NCBI GenBank assembly: GCA_945883815.1
Contig: CAMCYJ010000015.1
Span: forward strand, 1 to 54,989
Source of the DNA: Akkermansia muciniphila
GTDB taxonomy: Bacteria > Verrucomicrobiota > Verrucomicrobiia > Limisphaerales > UBA9464
DNA: 54,989 nucleotides
Direction: 5' to 3'
Of this stretch, positions 52,742 through 54,989 are shown one piece after another. The position numbers were made by a program, and so were the translations under genes. Every line of letters begins with the position of its first letter. Position 1 is the stretch's first letter. The notes under the pieces are model-generated. The model searched no databases. It had not been told where the DNA came from and saw only the letters and a program-made list of their open reading frames with translations.

Positions 52742-54989
52742 ATGAAAACTCGTCGGCTACCAGCTTGGCTGATCCTCTGGGTCACCCTTACCTCCGCGCT
52801 GATCGGCACTCAGGTCCGAGGCGAAACCAACCGCATCACCGGATACTTGTACGGCACCCAAAACTGGGTGGCGACCAACACGTACATCCTGACGGGCTTT
52901 ACCTACGTGATGAGCAATGCCGTCTTGAACATCGAGGCGGGCACGGTGGTGCAGGGGGCCTCCGGTACCGGGACGGCGAGCAGTGCCGCCAACGACTTCG
53001 GCTGCTTGTTTGTTTGCGCTGGTGGCAAGCTCAACGCCAACGGCACACCGAATCGTCCCATCATTTTCACTGGAGTCTCGGACGACGTGACCGACTCGGG
53101 CGACCTGCCCTTCCCGACGCGCGGTCTGTGGGGCGGTATCGTTCTCCTCGGCAACGCCCGGTTGAATAATCCGGGATGGACGACCAACAACGTGTCGTAC
53201 GACATCTACGAAGGCTTGCCGGATTTGGCCGTGACCAATGCGGTGAGCGGTCAGGTCGATTATTTGCACCGTTATGGTGGTAGCAACGATGACGACAGCT
53301 CTGGCTCGATGCGCTACGTGTCGGTGCGCCACGGCGGCAAGAAGTTGACGACCGACAAGGAAATCAACGGTTGGTCGTTCTGCGGCGTGGGCCGAGGCAC
53401 GGTGGCTGACTATTTGGAAGCTTACTGCATTGCTGACGACGGGTTCGAGTTCTTCGGTGGTTCAGTGAACACCAAGCACTTGGTGGCCGCTTTCTGCGAC
53501 GACGACGGGTTCGACACCGATCAGGGCTACAATGGTCTGAATCAGTTCTGGTTCGGGATCCAGGAGCCCGGAGCCAAGGACAGCGGTTCGGAGCAGAACG
53601 GTCAGCCTCAGGCCCCGGACGTGCGTGTTCCGGGAGCATTGCCCTTGGCCAATTACTTGGTGCGCAACGCGACGATGATCGGAGCGGGCACCAATTCGAG
53701 CGGCAACGACGCGTTGCGGTTCCGTCAGGAGAACAAGGCGCGTTGGTACAACTCGGTGATCACCGATTTCGGTGGAGTGCGGGTGCGTATCGACGACGAC
53801 GGGGTGTCGACTCCGGACGTGAAGAACAACGTGTTCTGGGGATTCAAGAGCGGGTCCAACGAAGACTACGGCAAGGAGTACGCGCCGACCAACAGCAACC
53901 AAGTGGTTGATCCGCTGCTGGGGGGCATCAGCCGCAAGCCCGACGGACAGTTGGATCCGACGCTGCGAGCGGGCAGTCCGGCTTACGGCGTGCCGCAGAT
54001 GGACACCCCCGGCCTGACGACGGTCAATTACACTGGCGCCTTCGGTTCCGAGAACTGGGCCCAAGACTGGACGGCCATGGACGCCGCTGGATTCTTCAAG
54101 GCCACCAGCATCCGGGTCACTGGACCCTCTCTGTCCGACATCACCCCGTTGGCAAAGGACCAAAGCGTGGTGACCAGTGAAGACTCCCTGATCGCTATCG
54201 TTTTGAAGGGAAGCGACCCTCAGGGCGACGAGCTGACCTACACGGTGGTCACGGGTCCGACCCTGGGCACGCTCAGCGGCACCGCTCCCAACCTGATCTA
54301 CACTCCCCGCGCCCATGCCAATGGAGCGGATTCGTTCACCTTCAAGGTCAACGATGGGTCGCTGGATTCGGCTCTGGCAACAGTGACCCTGTCGGTGAGT
54401 CCCGTTCCGGATGCCCCGGTCGCCTCACCGCAGGACATTTCTGCCAGTGAAAACACTGCGACCCCGATCACGCTTCAAGCCGTGGATCCGGACGGTGACG
54501 CCATCGTTTACACGTTCGTGTCGCAGCCGGTGCTGGGTTCCCTGTCCGGGACCGCCCCGAACCTCATCTACACACCGAAGCTCAATGCCCAAGGCAACGA
54601 TTCCTTCTCCTTCAAAGTCAGCGATGGGGCTTTGGAATCCGCCGTGGTCACGGTTCGTATCACCATTGGCACTGTCGCGGGTAATGTGATCAACGTCCCT
54701 GCCGGCTACCTGTATGGTACGCATAACTGGGTGGCGACCAACACGTACATCCTGACGGGCTTCACCTACGTGATGAGCAACGCCGTCTTGAACATCGAGG
54801 CCGGCACAGTGGTGAAGGGGGCTTCGGGCACCGGAACCTCAAGCAGTGCTGCCAACGACTTCGGCTGCTTGTTTGTTTGCGCTGGTGGCAAGCTCAACGC
54901 CAACGGCACACCGAATCGTCCCATCATTTTCACTGGAGTCTCGGACGACGTGACCGACTCGGGCGACCTGCCCTTCCCGACGCGCGGTC
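52742..54989 (+). CDS. Large exported beta-helix protein with cadherin-like repeats (3' end outside window)
   Basis: The frame is open from ATG 52742 to the window end (at least 749 residues). A signal peptide is visible (MKTRRLPAWLILWVTLTSALIG...). Residues about 34-450 form a right-handed beta-helix-like domain, with GTVVQGASGTG, AGGKLNANGTPNRPIIFTG, and Asp-rich stretches (DDDGFDTD, DDDG). Two tandem cadherin-like/VCBS-type Ig modules follow (DPQGDELTYTVVTGPTLGTLSG and DPDGDAIVYTFVSQPVLGSLSG), then a second copy of the beta-helix start (about 655 onward). It is an outer-surface or secreted protein; adhesion or matrix function is inferred. The gene is incomplete, so the final architecture and anchor are unknown. 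Confidence 0.82.
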   Translation, partial: MKTRRLPAWLILWVTLTSALIGTQVRGETNRITGYLYGTQNWVATNTYILTGFTYVMSNAVLNIEAGTVVQGASGTGTASSAANDFGCLFVCAGGKLNANGTPNRPIIFTGVSDDVTDSGDLPFPTRGLWGGIVLLGNARLNNPGWTTNNVSYDIYEGLPDLAVTNAVSGQVDYLHRYGGSNDDDSSGSMRYVSVRHGGKKLTTDKEINGWSFCGVGRGTVADYLEAYCIADDGFEFFGGSVNTKHLVAAFCDDDGFDTDQGYNGLNQFWFGIQEPGAKDSGSEQNGQPQAPDVRVPGALPLANYLVRNATMIGAGTNSSGNDALRFRQENKARWYNSVITDFGGVRVRIDDDGVSTPDVKNNVFWGFKSGSNEDYGKEYAPTNSNQVVDPLLGGISRKPDGQLDPTLRAGSPAYGVPQMDTPGLTTVNYTGAFGSENWAQDWTAMDAAGFFKATSIRVTGPSLSDITPLAKDQSVVTSEDSLIAIVLKGSDPQGDELTYTVVTGPTLGTLSGTAPNLIYTPRAHANGADSFTFKVNDGSLDSALATVTLSVSPVPDAPVASPQDISASENTATPITLQAVDPDGDAIVYTFVSQPVLGSLSGTAPNLIYTPKLNAQGNDSFSFKVSDGALESAVVTVRITIGTVAGNVINVPAGYLYGTHNWVATNTYILTGFTYVMSNAVLNIEAGTVVKGASGTGTSSSAANDFGCLFVCAGGKLNANGTPNRPIIFTGVSDDVTDSGDLPFPTRG
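52841..53126 (+). repeat. 286-bp intragenic DNA repeat, copy 1
   Basis: These 286 bases within the beta-helix gene match 54704-54989 in equal length. From 52988 to the end (139 bases) the two copies are identical with no base change; the first half differs at scattered, mostly synonymous positions. Confidence 0.95.
54704..54989 (+). repeat. 286-bp intragenic DNA repeat, copy 2 (runs off the window)
   Basis: Second copy of the repeat at 52841-53126. The 139 bases from 54851 to the window end are identical to copy 1, so the matching tract may continue beyond. It recodes the beginning of the beta-helix domain. Confidence 0.95.

Overview
The window (about 55 kb, GC-rich) looks like a chromosomal segment of a free-living verrucomicrobial bacterium, possibly Pedosphaera/Limisphaerales-like. 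Signs of this are a PVC-type haem-binding cytochrome, CotH/lamin-tail surface proteins, an H-X9-DG pseudopilin, PEP-CTERM sorting, paired PHP/CehA-like hydrolases and poor Shine-Dalgarno signals. This is inferred from gene families; no rRNA is present to confirm it. No phage, transposase or CRISPR array was seen. Layout: 1-10.5 kb holds secreted and degradative enzymes (end of a PVC cytochrome, a 1526-residue CotH protein, DUF3050 protein, serine hydrolase, sugar dehydrogenase) plus two gene remnants. 10.8-19.9 kb is a seven-gene plus-strand fructan/fructose operon: mutarotase-like protein, sugar ABC importer (binding lipoprotein, double ATPase, permease with an inserted domain), a shikimate-dehydrogenase-like enzyme, a GH32 fructanase and a PfkB sugar kinase. 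20-24.5 kb holds tRNA-Arg(CCG), a small membrane protein, a putative pseudoknot leader before a methyltransferase, an alpha/beta hydrolase, tRNA-Asp(GTC) with a terminator, and a HipBA-type toxin-antitoxin pair with a likely operator. 24.9-32.6 kb is a two-component system followed by an ankyrin-repeat secreted protein and a protein built of aromatic WPF-like repeats. 32.7-39 kb holds two tandem thymidylate-kinase-like genes (one with an altered P-loop), a pseudopilin and two overlapping PHP-family hydrolases. 39-44.6 kb is the most striking locus: an AraC-type regulator followed by a compact bamE-like/exbB/exbD/receptor operon. The receptor is a single ORF joining a TonB-type inner-membrane anchor and Pro/Lys linker to a complete TonB-dependent outer-membrane receptor, with no TonB C-terminal domain. 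44.7-52.4 kb has a phosphorus theme: alkaline phosphatase, a BtaA-type betaine-lipid enzyme overlapping a GNAT-like gene, a methyltransferase and a PlcP-like metallophosphoesterase. Several PHO-box-like direct repeats (11-bp period) lie upstream of genes here and upstream of the TonB-receptor operon. 52.7 kb to the end is an unfinished surface beta-helix protein whose coding DNA carries a 286-bp repeat with a perfectly identical 139-bp part.
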